A DNA stretch of 64,000 bases from contig JABVXV010000013.1 of assembly GCA_013365325.1 (NCBI GenBank), positions 307,413 through 371,412 on the forward strand, read 5' to 3'. The position numbers and the translations under genes were made by a program. Source of the stretch: Dipetalonema caudispina. Taxonomy: Eukaryota; Nematoda; Chromadorea; Rhabditida; Onchocercidae. Within the stretch, counting starts at the first letter, position 1, and every line of letters starts with the position of its first letter. The notes beneath the pieces are model-generated. The model saw only the letters and a list, made by a program, of their open reading frames with translations, did not search any database and was not told the origin of the DNA. This document shows, piece after piece, positions 12,001 to 25,900 of the stretch.

Positions 12001-13839
12001 TGCTGATTACGATTCCAGGTAAAACATATATGCTTCTTTTTTTTTTTCTTAAATTTTATGCAGTATTTCTTGCTAAATATGATACCAACTTACACTCAAA
12101 ATAATCAAATTATTTGATTTTGTTTTAGTACAGATAAAGAGATTTATGAAAGTTCTCCACCAACTGCCGTTCGTAAAGTTTCATCGTTAAACACTGCTCT
12201 GTCACCTCCAAATGGTAAAATTTTTGTGTGTTAATTGTGCAAAAATTATTTTGGAATTTTTTTTCAATTTTAGAAAAATATAAAGGATCTAATGATAACC
12301 ATATTTATAGGATATTTAGACATTCTTTACTTTTAAAAGGCCTTACAAAAAGTGCCTTAATTTTCTTGTTTTGTTTTGTATTATGGTATAATTGAGAGAT
12401 AAATTTACAATTGAATTTCATGATTCATACGGAGTTTGTGCAAGCATAACTTTTACATTTACAATTTTTAAGATTGGTGTATCATTCTAAAATATTTTAC
12501 ACTTTTAATATTTTTGCTGACTGTTATTTGCATAAATTTTTTATTTTTTTCACTTTTTTTTGTTCTTTTTATCTTTGAAATCATTGATTATTTTTTAAAA
12601 AAGTCCTATTTCTTAGATATGAAACACAGTCATAGATATCCGGATGATATTTGCTGCCCAAAATCAGCTAATATCTGGAGGAAACCATCCAGAGTTTTAA
12701 TGCCATCAAAGCTGCCAGAGAACAAGTAGTTTTTATAAAGATATTAACATAATTAACGGGCACTGCACGATTCTGTTTCTGAATTGAGCGTTAAAATAGA
12801 ATTGTACTTTTTTCGAAATTAAATGGAGAAGCGGTAAAAGTTAAGAAGTCATCACTAAATTTTGTTGGAAATCTCTAAAAAAAAAAAAACATAAATCAAA
12901 TATTTAGTGTAAAAAGTTCCGGTCTGAAAAGTCGTCAAGAAACTTTTTAAGAATAATCTTCAAATTTCATTTCAGAAGTTTCCAATAAATTTAAACATTC
13001 TAATTTTGAAATAGAAAATAAAATTGATATCCATCAATTTTATTATATTTTAGGAGAGTAGAAAAACCAAAACCAGAATCACGTGATCCGACATCATTTG
13101 GATCTGAAAGGCGTATTTTTTGTGCATCAGATGAAAATACACAATTAGATCTTAGTGCTGAGATGATTTCACAGAATGCACCATCAGTGAGTTCTATAAA
13201 ATATTGAATTCAATGAAATGTTAGATGTACATAATAACCTGAAATATAATGACTGGTAATAAAAATTGAATGACTAGTTTTTCATTTATGCTAAAAAGAT
13301 TACTGACACATTAATGATTAGCTCACATTAAATTTTTTAGTTCATTAATTGTTTTCTCCCATTTCTTGTATTTTGCAGATGGCAAATAATGCTAAATCTG
13401 AAAGTGACACAAATAATATCACCATTTTCTTATCCGACAAGCATGGATTAAATGTAATCCATCATTTTACTATTTTTATTTAAATAAGTCTCATATATTT
13501 GAATTAACTATTTTATTTCTATGAAATGTTAGCAATTTGTGTCTAACAAAATTGTTTTATCTAAACTTTTACTTAATTCGTCTGTTCCATAGTAAGCCTT
13601 CGAGAATATGCAAAATAAAGTTATATGAAAGATATTTATTAAAAATAGGTACGATAATATCATCGAAAGGATAATTTGCAAACTATCCGTTCAGTGTTAA
13701 AAACAGATATTATTTGCAGGTGGCAATAACAGCTGATATTGGAATAAAACTTGTCAATGAAGATGGCTCCAAAAAAAAAATTAAATGTATAAAAAACCAA
13801 AAAATTTGTATCGATGGTCAAGTTGTTTATGAAGATTGA
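9025..13839 (+). CDS. Unrecognised multi-exon protein, about 354-398 residues; 5' end uncertain
   Basis: Well supported exons: 11303-11360, 11854-11898, 11982-12018, 12129-12214, 12617-12725, 13054-13186, 13379-13453, 13720-13839 (TGA). Probable upstream exons, all phase-compatible: 9225-9396, 9666-9820, 10225-10377. The start is either ATG 9303 (354 residues) or a first exon 9025-9078 joined to 9225 (398 residues). The earlier start lies about 100 bp after the stop of the preceding gene. Visible parts: an N-terminal half with scattered Cys and Lys; a middle rich in Ser, Pro and Glu ([33 protein letters not shown]) that is probably disordered and phosphorylated; and a C-terminal 60 residues predicted by eye to be beta-strand rich, ending in [11 protein letters not shown]. 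There is no signal peptide or clear membrane span. I cannot assign a family. The 3' half of the model is firmer than the 5' half. Confidence 0.6.
11512..11596. repeat. AAT/GAT-rich trinucleotide microsatellite
   Basis: About 85 bp of imperfect AAT repeats interrupted by GAC, GAT and AGT, inside the intron between 11360 and 11854. It is likely polymorphic in length. Confidence 0.9.
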
Positions 13840-16800
13840 CTTTTTCTAAATTTTCAAATTTCATAGCATTATTTTTGGAAAGCATGAACTAAATTAAAAA
13901 CATTAATGCAGTAGCATTTCTTAACATACAGACACACAGCTAGCATTAATGGAAATGAAGATGATAGGTAAAAAACTGTTATGATTCCATTTAATTAATT
14001 CAAAAGTTTACTTTGAATGAAATTAAATTTAATCAAATCAAAAAGTTTGAAAAAAAAGTTTTTAAAAAGTTTATTACAAACCTATCAAACTATAATCATT
14101 TATTCTGAAATTAATATTTTCATTCAAATCACTAATAGTGTTGGTGTAGAATTTAATCAGATTATAATTTACGATTTTTCTTTTTTTTTTCCCTCAATTC
14201 ATTCATAACGCTGACTGATACATATGTATGGTAATATTTGCGATTATTTATATATTGGTCATGGAAAAGGACGCTTTTGCAGACTCTTCGATCGCTATTA
14301 ATCATCATTCACATTCATAGTGATATTTTCTTCTTTATATTGTCGCATTCAATACTCTTTCTATTTCCAGTTTTTTTTTTGTATTTACCTGCGAATTAAT
14401 TAAATTTTATATGTAATTCTTAAAAGAATTATTGAAATTCCTTGAACATTCATTATCAATCAATCAGAAGTTTGAAGTATTTTGAACTTCATCAGTAAAT
14501 CTACTTAATAATATCTTAGCATTGCATAATATTATGTTTTGATTTAAAATGAACTCCTTAAGCGAGCAGATCAATTTGACTTTGTATTCTGCTAAGATCA
14601 TATAACTTATGATATCTTCACTTTAATCCCATAAATGTCGAAATATCCATAATTTATCTCTCTCTTTTTCATTCCTTTCTTTTCATTCTTAACATAAAGG
14701 AATAAAACAATTTGAATTATTGCTTTATATAGTAATTTCTTCATTCAACTATGCGGCAATGTTTAGAAATAAGCTTCAGAAGTGAATTAACTGATTTAAA
14801 ATTTTGATCAAATTTATTTTGCTGGCAATTTTGGAAACTATTTGGAAATGAAACATTTTTATTCGAAGAATTTAATTAAATTAGAAGAATAGTTACCTTT
14901 TACCATTGCAAGGAAATTAAGGGAATTTTGTGTGTCGTAGATTGTTGTGCACATCTGCCATTTGAAAAAAATGTGGTGTTGAAGGAAATTGTTGAAAATT
15001 TGTTCTCCCGCCTAAATTTTGCATTCAAGTTTTACGAAAAAAACTTTACATTTGAGTTACAGTGTAACTTTATTAGTCGTTGAAATAACCTAAATTTGAA
15101 GTGGTAGTTTATCTTTGTTGTTATTGCTTTCTTCAATTTAATGGAAATTTTGCAAAAGAAATTATTTTCAAGCCCGGTAATTGAGTCAAATTTGAAAAAA
15201 ATAGTTTATAGGAAGGGACTTTGTTAAGTTTTACAATGGAAAATTTTCTTGTTTTGTATGTGTTATTACCGGTATTCCCAGAATGTATGGTAATTATTAC
15301 ATTTTATGATCACTAATAATACCGGCTCAATGCAGATAGGATTAGCACCTGACCAAGCACTATTTTGACATATAGAAATCATATTTGATGATTGTTGCAG
15401 GTGATGCTTATGTCTATCTATCCATCTGCAATTGAATCGAAATTTGCAAGTCGTAATCATAACTAAATCATAGCTTTTATTTTAAATACTTTTCCAAAAT
15501 ATTCATTTGTATTCATTTCTTTTGCAAATTAGATTTTTACTGTTATAAATTCTACTAAATCGTTTATTTGCATTTGAAGGATATGTTACAACGATATCAG
15601 AGAATAGCTATGTATGATTGCTAAATGGGAATTTTGTTGAAATCAATTAGCTCCTATCAAATTTGTTTCTATTTTTCTTTTTAGTAATTTTTTTTCTTTT
15701 TCTGAGTGGCAAATTTATAGCATATTCCAGTAATACGCCATTTTTGTTATTTATAAAAAAAATTATTATTTAAGTAATGATAAAATCTTTGAATGATGAT
15801 GTTGACGTCTTCAAAAATTCTCGTAATTCTGTTAGTTATTGAAATTAGAAATTTTGATAATTGTGACAGAGAACACTTTATAAAAAATATTTGATATTCT
15901 TGGATTCATGTAACATTGATATTGTTTAAAATATTATTCATTTAGAGAAATTATCCTCTTATCTTATTTATTATTCTCCTCTTCTTATCACTCACATTTA
16001 TTTATTTCTCGATGTTAAAAATTTATTCGCTTGGATAGATGGGAAAATTTCATAAATTGATTGATCATATCATTTGTATTGTTTTCAGCAATACTTAAAT
16101 TGCTTTAAATTTGACAACAACTATGCAGTACTTCTATATTGCCATTTATTAAGGCAAAAATTGAATTCGTGCAGTGCTTTTGAAAATTAAATTGATTGTT
16201 GAAATTTTCGTCAATTTCCAAACATTCTCAACAATTGTTATTTGTTGATTCGGAATTATTAAAATCAATTTTGAAGCTCTCTTTTTCCCCGTATTTCTGC
16301 TGGTTTTGTAAAGTAAACAAAAATTGTTTCCAACGAATAAATGGAAAATTTTGACTTAAAATTGAATTATATTTCGTTTCGCAGATGACATCTATAATTT
16401 ACTACTGCACAAAACTAAGATATTAAAACTATAAGCTAAGTGATAGCTTCTATTAGCTAATTAATTAAGTGACAGATTGATAGTTTTGGGATTGTTAGTT
16501 AAATTTGATGCAACAAGAAAAAGTTCAATAACATATACGGTTGAAGGACTGACTCTTGAATAATGTATTGCTGAACTTGCACCATCACCACATTGTAGTT
16601 ATGATTACACTCTCCATCCACTCGAGAGAACACCTCTGAATTTGGGTCGTTTTGGCGGATACTAACTGCACTTCCATTTCTCTCTTAGCCACTTTCTGTT
16701 CCTACTCTATTTGATCCTTTCGTATGGCGGTGATCTTATTTCCGTCGTATTACCTCTTCTTTCTTGTTCTTCCGCTCTTCTACACCATACCATTTCATTT

Positions 16801-19800
16801 TATGGAACTAAAAATATTCCAAGAGAATGATGATAATGATAAGAGATGGTATGATTTGATAGACTTTACCGATCAGTCAAATTAGTTTTGGACATTTCCA
16901 GATATTGTCAAATTTTTCATGACATTGATTTATTCTTTTCTTCTTTCAGTTTATGCATATTCTTTTGTTCCAGATGATCAGATTTCAATCTTTTCTAATC
17001 TAATTTTGAGTTAAAATTTCATTTTTTTTTAAACTGTAATTGATGATACTGTGATACTGGTAAGAGATGATTATAAAGTAATTAACAGTGTTTGAAATTA
17101 TCATCCACTCATTTATTACTTCCCTTTTTGCTGTAAATACTGAGTATATCACGAAGAACAAAGACATAGAATTTTTAATATAATGAATTAATTGATTCAT
17201 TTGACATAAGGATGATAAATGATTCTGTTTTTTATTATGTTTCTAAAATTATCAAGAAAGATAGGCAAAATTTAAGAAAAATTTTCACAATGAATTATTA
17301 CTGTAAATAGCTAGAAATGTAATTCCTTTATTTATTTTTTTTTTTTTTTCTCTATGAATTGTTTTCTTTTCTTTTTCTTCTTTGAAATTTTAATTTCACT
17401 AAACCCTTTAAATTTAATGACACTAAATTAAATTACAATAATAGATTAATATTAGATGAATAAAATTAAAATGATTTACTTCATGATCAAAAAAAAGAAA
17501 GAAAGAAAAGGAAGGAAAAGGAAATAATTTTCACGTGAAAAATTAAGAAATGAAAATTTTCGTGGTGAAGTTTTTTGTTCACATATTGGCTCATTTGTAA
17601 ATTACTCAACATAAAAAGCATCTTAGACCAATATCACTTTCATTTTTTGCTGTATTCAACTGTTATGTAACAAAGCACTACACTGCTTGATAACAACATT
17701 CACCCATACCCTATCATCATCATCATCATCATCACTACAACACAACGACGACAAGAAGTACAACAAAATGATGAATGTAACGGTAGCGAGACTCTTTCAT
17801 AACAGTTTTTCCGATCATACAATGTGTTCTCCTTAACTACCTTCTCTTTTTATTTTTTTTTTACTTTTTCTTTTTTTTTTTTTTTTTTTTTGTCCCGATC
17901 ATTTTAAATCAAATCAATTAACTTTGCTTTATCTCTTTAATTCTAATCTTTTTAATAACATATCATTTAAATTAGCTTTCAAACTATTTGATTAGATAAG
18001 ATCTATGTCAAATTTGAGATTCATGATGAAATATCCTGAAAGGTGATAAATTTCATGCTTCGATTAATTTAAATTCGAATTTTTCAAATTCTTTTTAAAT
18101 GTTTTTGTAATTTCGAATTTTTATTCGGGTCGTTTCGCATTCATACATATATACATACATGCACAAGTTTCAAACCTTTAAATTTGATCCATTTATTTGT
18201 TGAACTGATACTTTTTGAATATGATTAAAAAAAAAACAGAATGAAGAACTTGCTTCATTTGACCTAAACGAGTTTCAATTTCTTTTTTTTTTTTTTTAAT
18301 GATGACAACTCACTTGACCTAAATGGGTTCCGTTTTTTTTTTCATTCTTTTTTTTTTTATTGATAACATTTTTGCTTTGTACTTCAATGATCACATGTGC
18401 ATATAAAAGAATTTATGAAAAAAAAAAAATATTTTTTCACCTATACCCTATATTGTATGTATACTATGTAATAATGAAATGTGAAGTGAAGCTCAATCTT
18501 TTAAACCATAATGTTGTTGATCAAAGAGCAACATGGCAATTGATACGAAAAAAAAAAAAAAAATTTCCATCAATAATTCAATGAAATCATTTGAATCATA
18601 ATATTTGTCAATTATTTGGTGTGTTTTATTCTTCAATCATTAGTTTTTGTAGTTATGACTTTACTTCTCTTTAATTTGTTAGCTGATCGAACGTTCTTAT
18701 AACATAATTAATTGAAGTACACAAGTGAAATATTTTATGACGTATGGAGATCATCGCTTTTTTTTTTGCAACAATTAGCAATCAGTTTGTTTGTCAGATT
18801 GTGATCTTCGTGTATCGTAACTTGATATGGTAAACTTACGTGGGATTAACCTGACAATGAAAAAACTTACATTAGACCTTATGAAATCGATTCAGGAATT
18901 TAACTGGTAAATTTATGCATAGTAAAAAATATTACGAATCAAAATTTAAATACTTCCATTCTATCATGTGCATGAAGTTTGATAAGTGCTGATAGTATAA
19001 CTAGCGGATAGATTATATGTATATATGTAATTGGAAATTAGGTATATTGTATATGATATATTGTATATGTGATTAATAAGTTAAACAGGTAAATTTATCC
19101 GAACAGCGGTAGGATTATTCTCAAGAAGATCTGTTTGGTAGCTTTTCATATTTTACTGCTATCAGGATGGTCATCATCGATAGAAATGCTAATAAGAAGT
19201 TAAAAATTCATTTTTTGCTCTCCTTGATCATTAGTCGGTTTTCCGCATTTTCTTGACAAATTTAGAAGTGGAAAAATTGGCTATCAAATGCAAACTTTCA
19301 ATTCTCTCCGTTACTATTATCAAGGTTACTATCATCACCCATAAAATATTCCTCTTTCTCAGACTATCAAATGTTTCAAACCGGAGATTTTTGTACATTA
19401 CAGTTTAAATCCTGTCAAAATTTGAGAGTCGATATCATTTAACTTGAAAAACGGAATACACAAAAAGGAACAAAAGGCAAGAGGAATACTAAATAAGGAA
19501 ATTAGTTAGGATTAGTATATTTTTTTGCTTGGAAAGCCTTTAAGAAATTAATGTTATTGTTTTTTTTTTTTTTTTTTTTTGTTCTCTATTTTTTTCGACA
19601 GTATACTTATTAGTGCCTTTTGAGAAAGATTTGACAAATCTTGAGGAAGAAGATTTGAATCTATCATGTATCAGTGACCTATATCTATCTTCATCCATTA
19701 ATGTTATCTCGATTATTCAAACTTTCGCATAATTTCAAAACAGAAGTACTTTTTTATCGCTACAACCGCATCACATTATTTTACTTTGCATGTCCACAAT

Positions 19801-20322
19801 TTTTTTTTTTTTTCTGGATGTTTAAGCTGTGATAGATTTCTATCGTTGATTTTTCTATCTCATTGTTATGATTTATAAAAAGTGAGAAATGACTGAAAAT
19901 CTATTTTCAAATTCTTTTGTGGAAATATTAAATGCCTTTTTCATATTGACAGTGGAATTATTACTACTACATTTCAAGTTCTTCTCTTATCTGTAGTATC
20001 CGGGTATTTGATTTTAGATACGAGTCGTTTTTTTTTTTTTTTTTTTTTTTTTGGTAGTAATAGAGTTGAACTGAATATTATTTTTTGATTTTTTCCATTA
20101 GTTGACATACGACTAATTTGGCATTCAGATTCAATGATAAATTAGGCTTTCTTGATCAGTTTTTTTTTTTATTCTTTAACAAGAAATATCATTTTCGTTA
20201 TTTTCCCTTGTAAAATTTGAACTATCACACACACACATATATGAGATATTCAATAGCTTACTCTTTTATAATTTTTGTAACGAAAATAAATTAAATGCTG
20301 CAATTTTCAAACTCATTTTCAG
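13840..20322. other. 6.5-kb gene-poor stretch upstream of the LITAF-domain gene
   Basis: I find no convincing exon. The sequence is AT-rich with long T runs (17338-17350, 17870-17892, 19560-19580, 20030-20052). A short ATC trinucleotide run lies at about 17713-17735. A less AT-rich, CG-containing island at about 16580-16800 could be a promoter or an untranslated first exon of the gene at 20344, but no splice junction or start site proves that. Confidence 0.5.
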
Positions 20323-20343
20323 AGCATTTTTTAACAGTAGTGA
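20313..20343 (+). other. Acceptor and short leader of the LITAF-domain gene
   Basis: An ATTTTCAG acceptor ends at 20322. It is followed by a 21-bp leader whose last two in-frame codons are TAG TGA, directly before the ATG at 20344. This fixes the start codon and suggests trans-splicing or an upstream noncoding exon. Confidence 0.65.
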
Positions 20344-21784
20344 ATGGATGTGACAGAAGAGCCGGTGCGGAAAAGCACACCTCCACCTCCATATAGTCCG
20401 GAACGGCCACCACCACCCTATTCAAAGATGATTAATGTAAGACTGGATGATTTAAATGAAAACAAAATCAAGGAGAAGGAGGAAATGAATTGTAATGCAC
20501 CTCATCTTCCATGTACACCATTTTCTAGCGGATCTGTTATCTCTGCTGTTCATCCACGATTGGTTTCAGTTCCAGCAACCGTTATTAGTACTTCAGAAGG
20601 TATCAATCCAGCTTCCGGTATGTTAGTTTAAATTATGAAGATTTTAATGAATAGCATAGGTTAATAGTGAGTTTGTTGAAAGACAATTTAAAATCACTAA
20701 TTTTTTTACCATAAATTTCAGAAATATTTTTACTTTTTTTTTTTTTTTGAAGAATCGGAGTGGTTCTCTTATTCCTTTTTCTATTGAATTAGTTTGAATT
20801 TTAAGCAAAATTAACCAAATTACACTAATTAATTATTTCAGGATTTCTTAGAATTATGGAATGGAAAATTATATAATTAGTTTAAATGAATTGAAATGGA
20901 AGGCAAACCATTTCAACTACTGTACTGATTAATTCTTGATCGCTTGTAATTCTAACATTTCAAAGCTCAATAGCTCATTTTGCACTTTAATATCCTAATA
21001 AACAGTTTCCAATATTCGGAAACTTTTTTTTTGCTGAACAAATAGAAGTGTAAAAAACAATTTGACGCCGGGAGTTCATTACTAACAAAAAGAATCAATA
21101 TAACGCTTCTATTTAATTCATTAAAATTTAAATATAAATTAAACTTTTTCAGGACCAAGTAGTGCATCATATGCAGTTGCGAACTATATCGTTAAGAAGG
21201 CAACAACAGCGGAGCCACATGATGAATTTTGTCCGAAGTGTCAGGTAATTTTTATTTTTAATGCACTTAGAAGATTAAATGAAGTGAGTAAATTATTGTT
21301 TCTTTAAAATTACATTGGAAGCAAGAATAGAATGGTATGTTTCATTAATCCTCTGAAATCACTAAGTTAACTTGGTATCCATTATCCCTGAACTGATAAA
21401 CTGGAAATTTCAGAATTAAATTTATTTGGTGATCAACAACATGTCTTAAATTTCTACAAATTAGGATTACGATATTAATGCTATGTTTAGAATTTCTTAA
21501 TGGACTAAAAACCATTACATATTTTTTAGTCCATTAGGCATAAATTATAAGTATTATCATTTTGTTAATCACTAATGAATTGTATGTTTCAATTACAGTG
21601 CCGAATACGTACTAAACAAAGTCACAAATCGGGTCGTCTCACATGGTTACTTGTATTCATCATCCTTATTTTATTTTTCCCAATAGCATTTGTACCGTTT
21701 TTAATTGATTCCTGTAAAGATGTAAGGCATTATTGTCCTAAATGTAATATGTTATTATCTGTCAAGAAACGATTCTTTTTCTGA
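20344..21784 (+). CDS. LITAF-domain (SIMPLE-like) membrane-associated protein
   Basis: Three exons, 20344-20617, 21153-21244 and 21599-21784, give 183 residues. The C-terminal 66 residues form a LITAF domain: CPKC at 118-121, a hydrophobic stretch at about 138-159 and a second CPKC at 168-171 preceded by HY. In this family the two Cys pairs bind zinc and the hydrophobic segment inserts into one leaflet of endosomal or lysosomal membranes. The N-terminal half is proline-rich, with two PPPY motifs (14-17 and 23-26) that in LITAF proteins recruit WW-domain ubiquitin ligases of the NEDD4 family. The length is close to human LITAF (161). The start is forced by the in-frame stops just upstream. The role in endosomal trafficking is inferred from the family. 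Nematodes carry several LITAF paralogues, so no symbol is given. Confidence 0.92.
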
Positions 21785-22904
21785 TAATTTGCATTGTTAT
21801 CCATAAATCAATATAGTTTAGTTTTTCAATTTCATTTGATGATATTTCAAGTAAATGTATAAATTTCTTAGTTATTTTACTTCATGAAAACTCACTACTA
21901 ATTCTATTCAAATTCCGATGATCTTCTTTCTCTGATAAGCAACTTATTATTATTTGTTATTTGCTTGAAATTTCTAGATATTTGGAGAAAAAAGTTAAAA
22001 ATTGACACCTTCATGTAAATATTTGCTCTCATTTTCATTTTATAAAAAATCTGCCTCAATTAATTAGCAGTGTGTATACGATGCCATATCTATGTATGTC
22101 TATTTGTATATATCAATTTTTTTTTATCACTTCCACTATTCACTCCTTTTCTCATATCATATCTTTTCAATCAACTAACTTTACAGATAAATGATAAACT
22201 TTCTTGTTATGATTTTTTATTATCTTGAAACATACAGTATAGCTTTTTTGGATAAGAAATGAACTGTACAACTGCCAGATCCCATCATTTTCCTGTAAAA
22301 CATAGCATAACATCAGTTACAATGAATCTGTTAAGTGCCATTAAAAGGAATTAATTAATTGCGAAAGTAAAATGTAATATGAAGCATTATTAGAATGGAA
22401 TGTAACGAAAAGCACTCATCACAACATATTATTCACATTAAATACATCACTGTAATTGTTCAATTGTTCATATGGCATGAAAATGTAAAAGAAGCCCAAA
22501 AATTACTTTTTAATCGAAGTCATTGATGTCTGAATTTCTAAAATAGGTTTTGGTAAAAATTCTAGAAATTTTCTGAGACTCCCAAAAACTGTTCATTTCT
22601 TCAGGGAACGTATAGTTGAAATTCAAAATTCAAAATTGGTAAGCAATTGCTGGTATGCGAACTTGTTAACATGTCAGATTTGTTGCTGTTCGCCCTTCAT
22701 CAGACTTATATCATTGTTTTGAATTTTTGGCAAAAAACTGAGCGAAATTTGGAAAAAGTCAGGATGGCTTATTGAATATTAGACAAATTATTTTAGTATG
22801 AAGTACAATGGAGAATAAGGCAAAAAGCCGAATCGAAGAGTGAGCAAACTATTCAGGGAAAAACCGCGGGGATGGTTATAGGTAGCAGCGATATATACAT
22901 TGTA
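21785..22904. other. Intergenic region between two convergent genes
   Basis: Holds the 3' ends of the LITAF-domain gene (+) and of the acidic repeat gene (-). I see only AT-rich sequence and no credible exon. Confidence 0.5.
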
Positions 22905-25900
22905 CTACTGGAAGCAGGATTTGAATAATTGTTGCACATGTTCACAACTTTCTTTCGGGAAATAGATTTTGACGATCGGACAGTTCATACGAATCCATTC
23001 AATCGGATCGTTAACATTGAACATCTTCATAAATTTCCTGATCACCGAACATTGTGCCGCAAGTGACGTGCTTTCTCCATCGCTCTGCAATGGGAAATGA
23101 AGAAGTGATTTTTTCTCTAAGAAAGATTGCAGTGAAGAATATTCTGGAATAATATTGGCTAAAATTCTAAGTAATTTAAGCTGATTTCAATTGATGTTCA
23201 ATATATGTTCAAATATCAAAGTATTGTGATCCATTGCTTCACCACTTCAAAATAATCAAGAATTTTCATTTCTTGAAAATACATGAAAATCATGGAATAC
23301 TATGAGCAAAAATACAGATAATTGCGAAATGATTAAGATTAAATCATTGAGATTCTAATATTTTCTGCAGTCTCCAATAATTTACTCCATCTCTTAAATT
23401 TTTTGCTCTTATCATCTCAAATGATTCATTTAGATGATCGCCCTTTCTATTGGGTGACCACTTTGCTGGTGTCTTCTCTAAAATTTCTTAGTGGTTGCAT
23501 AAAAATTCCACACTTCTGATAACTACTTAACTAGTTATAATTATGATGACATAATTACTAAATTCTAAAAGTATTATTACATTAGTCAATGTTGCCAAGA
23601 AACTGTCATCAGGTGGTGTCGTCGTGTAATAGTTCAGCCTAGAATTTCTTATCCGTTCTTCTCGTTCAAGCTGTTCACGATGTTGCCTTTCACTTTCGGC
23701 AAGTTGCTCAAGTCGTTCACTTATTTTCTCATGTCGTTCCAGTTGTTCCTTATCAGCAAAACCATGATAATGCTCTTGTTGCTTTCTTAGTTCCATATCT
23801 TCTTCACGTAGAAGACGTGCCTGAACAGATTTTATTTAGTCTTTCTGATCTCTTTTGAAAATTTAAATAAAAATGATAAAACTACTCACTTCTTCCAAAC
23901 GAGCCTTCTCTTCCAGTAACCTGGAATCTTCCAGGTCCTTAACTTCTCTCCCTTCCTCTCTCTTTCCTTGTGCTGATTTCATTTCCTCCTTTTCTTCTTC
24001 ACTATGCTTTCCATTTTCCATTTCCATAAATCTTTGTTCCTCCAACATTCTCCTTTGCATTTCCAAAGGATTGATCGTTGTTGTACTACAATTTATGCCA
24101 TCAAAACAATCTTTTTGAGTATTTATACTACAAGTTCCTTTTCTTTTTCTTTTTTTTCCACCCTATTCATAAAAGGCTGTCATTTCCGAGTATACAGTAC
24201 CGGAAAGCGAAGAGTTTCAGATGAAAAGTGGATCATGAATTTCATGGTACAAGTATTCAAAATTTCCATTCCTTCTATGCTCGACTAACTCTATTCTCCT
24301 AACTAATGTAATGATATTTGCAACAAAATTTTGAATAAATTTAAAATTAGTTTCTCTGAATTTTCAAAAATCGAAGTTTCATAAAACTGAATCCAATCCC
24401 GAAGTGTCTGATGCATCATCCAAAAATTATGGTATTTGAGAGAAAATGTCATTAAAAAAATCACTTGCATTTATGATTACTTATAAAAAAGAAGCATAAA
24501 TAAGAGAAAAATCAGTTTCGACAACTTATGTAAACATTTCTTCCTGATGGTTTTGGTTTTTAATTTCTCGAGTTACTTTGAACTTTAAAACTTCTAAGTT
24601 TTCTTCCTTATTGCATTTTCCATTATTTTATTAATCAGTGTATAATATGAAACTTACAATTTTCGATTTTTGTATAAATTTTCCATTTGCTCTATCGAGA
24701 TGGATTTTTGCCAGCTATTTTCTACAATTTTCTTACGTTCCAAATCGATGTTATTGTTCAGCCTACCGAATTCGGATTCCATTCTAGTTCCAGTGTCATT
24801 CGAAATCGTTCCGTTTTGATTTTTACTCATATTACCATTGTCAGGAGAGTTTGTAATATTCGTCTGTAAAAAAAGTTTTAAATCTTCGAATTTCCATAAC
24901 TGTAAAACGTTGTGACCATCATTATCTTTAGAATGTTCAGATAAAGTTTCAAGTATTACTGGATTTTAGTTCTAGCTAACTGCAGATGTAATAGGCCTAT
25001 CTATCAAGTGTCGTTAAATGAAGTTTCGAGTAGAAGGATTAGTAATGATAGCTGTTTTGCCATATCTTTCGGATTTCAATGTAATTTTTAAATATTGCTG
25101 AAAACAGTCGAATTAATATGAATTTCACCAAACTCGTTGTTTGAAATTTTAATGAATTTAGTAAGAATTTAGTAAAAGAACTTCAACAACAATAGTTTAC
25201 CCTTCCGTTTTCGTGATTTTCTTGTTTATTTTCTCTTGTAATTTCATGCCTTCGATGCACTATTAGTTTCAAACCACCTTCAAAAACTCGCAGTTGCTCA
25301 CGCACCACTTCCAATGCATCTCGCCATCCTTGTTTAACATCGTCAATTAACTCGTTAAATCCGCCCATATTTTCTTCGTTGATACTTGATTCTTCACGAA
25401 TTTCCTCTTTCGGTGTATCTACCGAAGTTCCATCACTGCTGAATTTAACCTTGGAAGCTGCGGTACTAATAAGTTGTTGCAACGGAATCAAGGTCTTTGA
25501 TTCGAATGATGTGACTTTTCTCAACGATTCATCCTGATCAACTTCTGTTGTCGTTCTCTTCATATCTGTTTTATCAACGTCACTACTTTCTACATCAACC
25601 TTTTGGTCAAGCTTTGCTGGCGCCTTGATCGTTGATTTTGATTTCGCCGTTTGTACATTAGTCTCTTTCAATTTCCTCTCACCAAATGGTATGTATCTGT
25701 CATCTTCCATGTAATTAATTTCTGAATCACTGGGCGTCGTTTCCTTCCTGATATCACTATCCGATATATTCAATGATTCTCCCCCTCTATCCGTGCGCTC
25801 AAAAGTTTTATTTAATCGTTCCTCAACCGCTGAAGAATCTCTTTCTGAAGCCATCCTAATGTAGTCAGTTATTTCAGATTCACTACTCCAACCTGACAAG

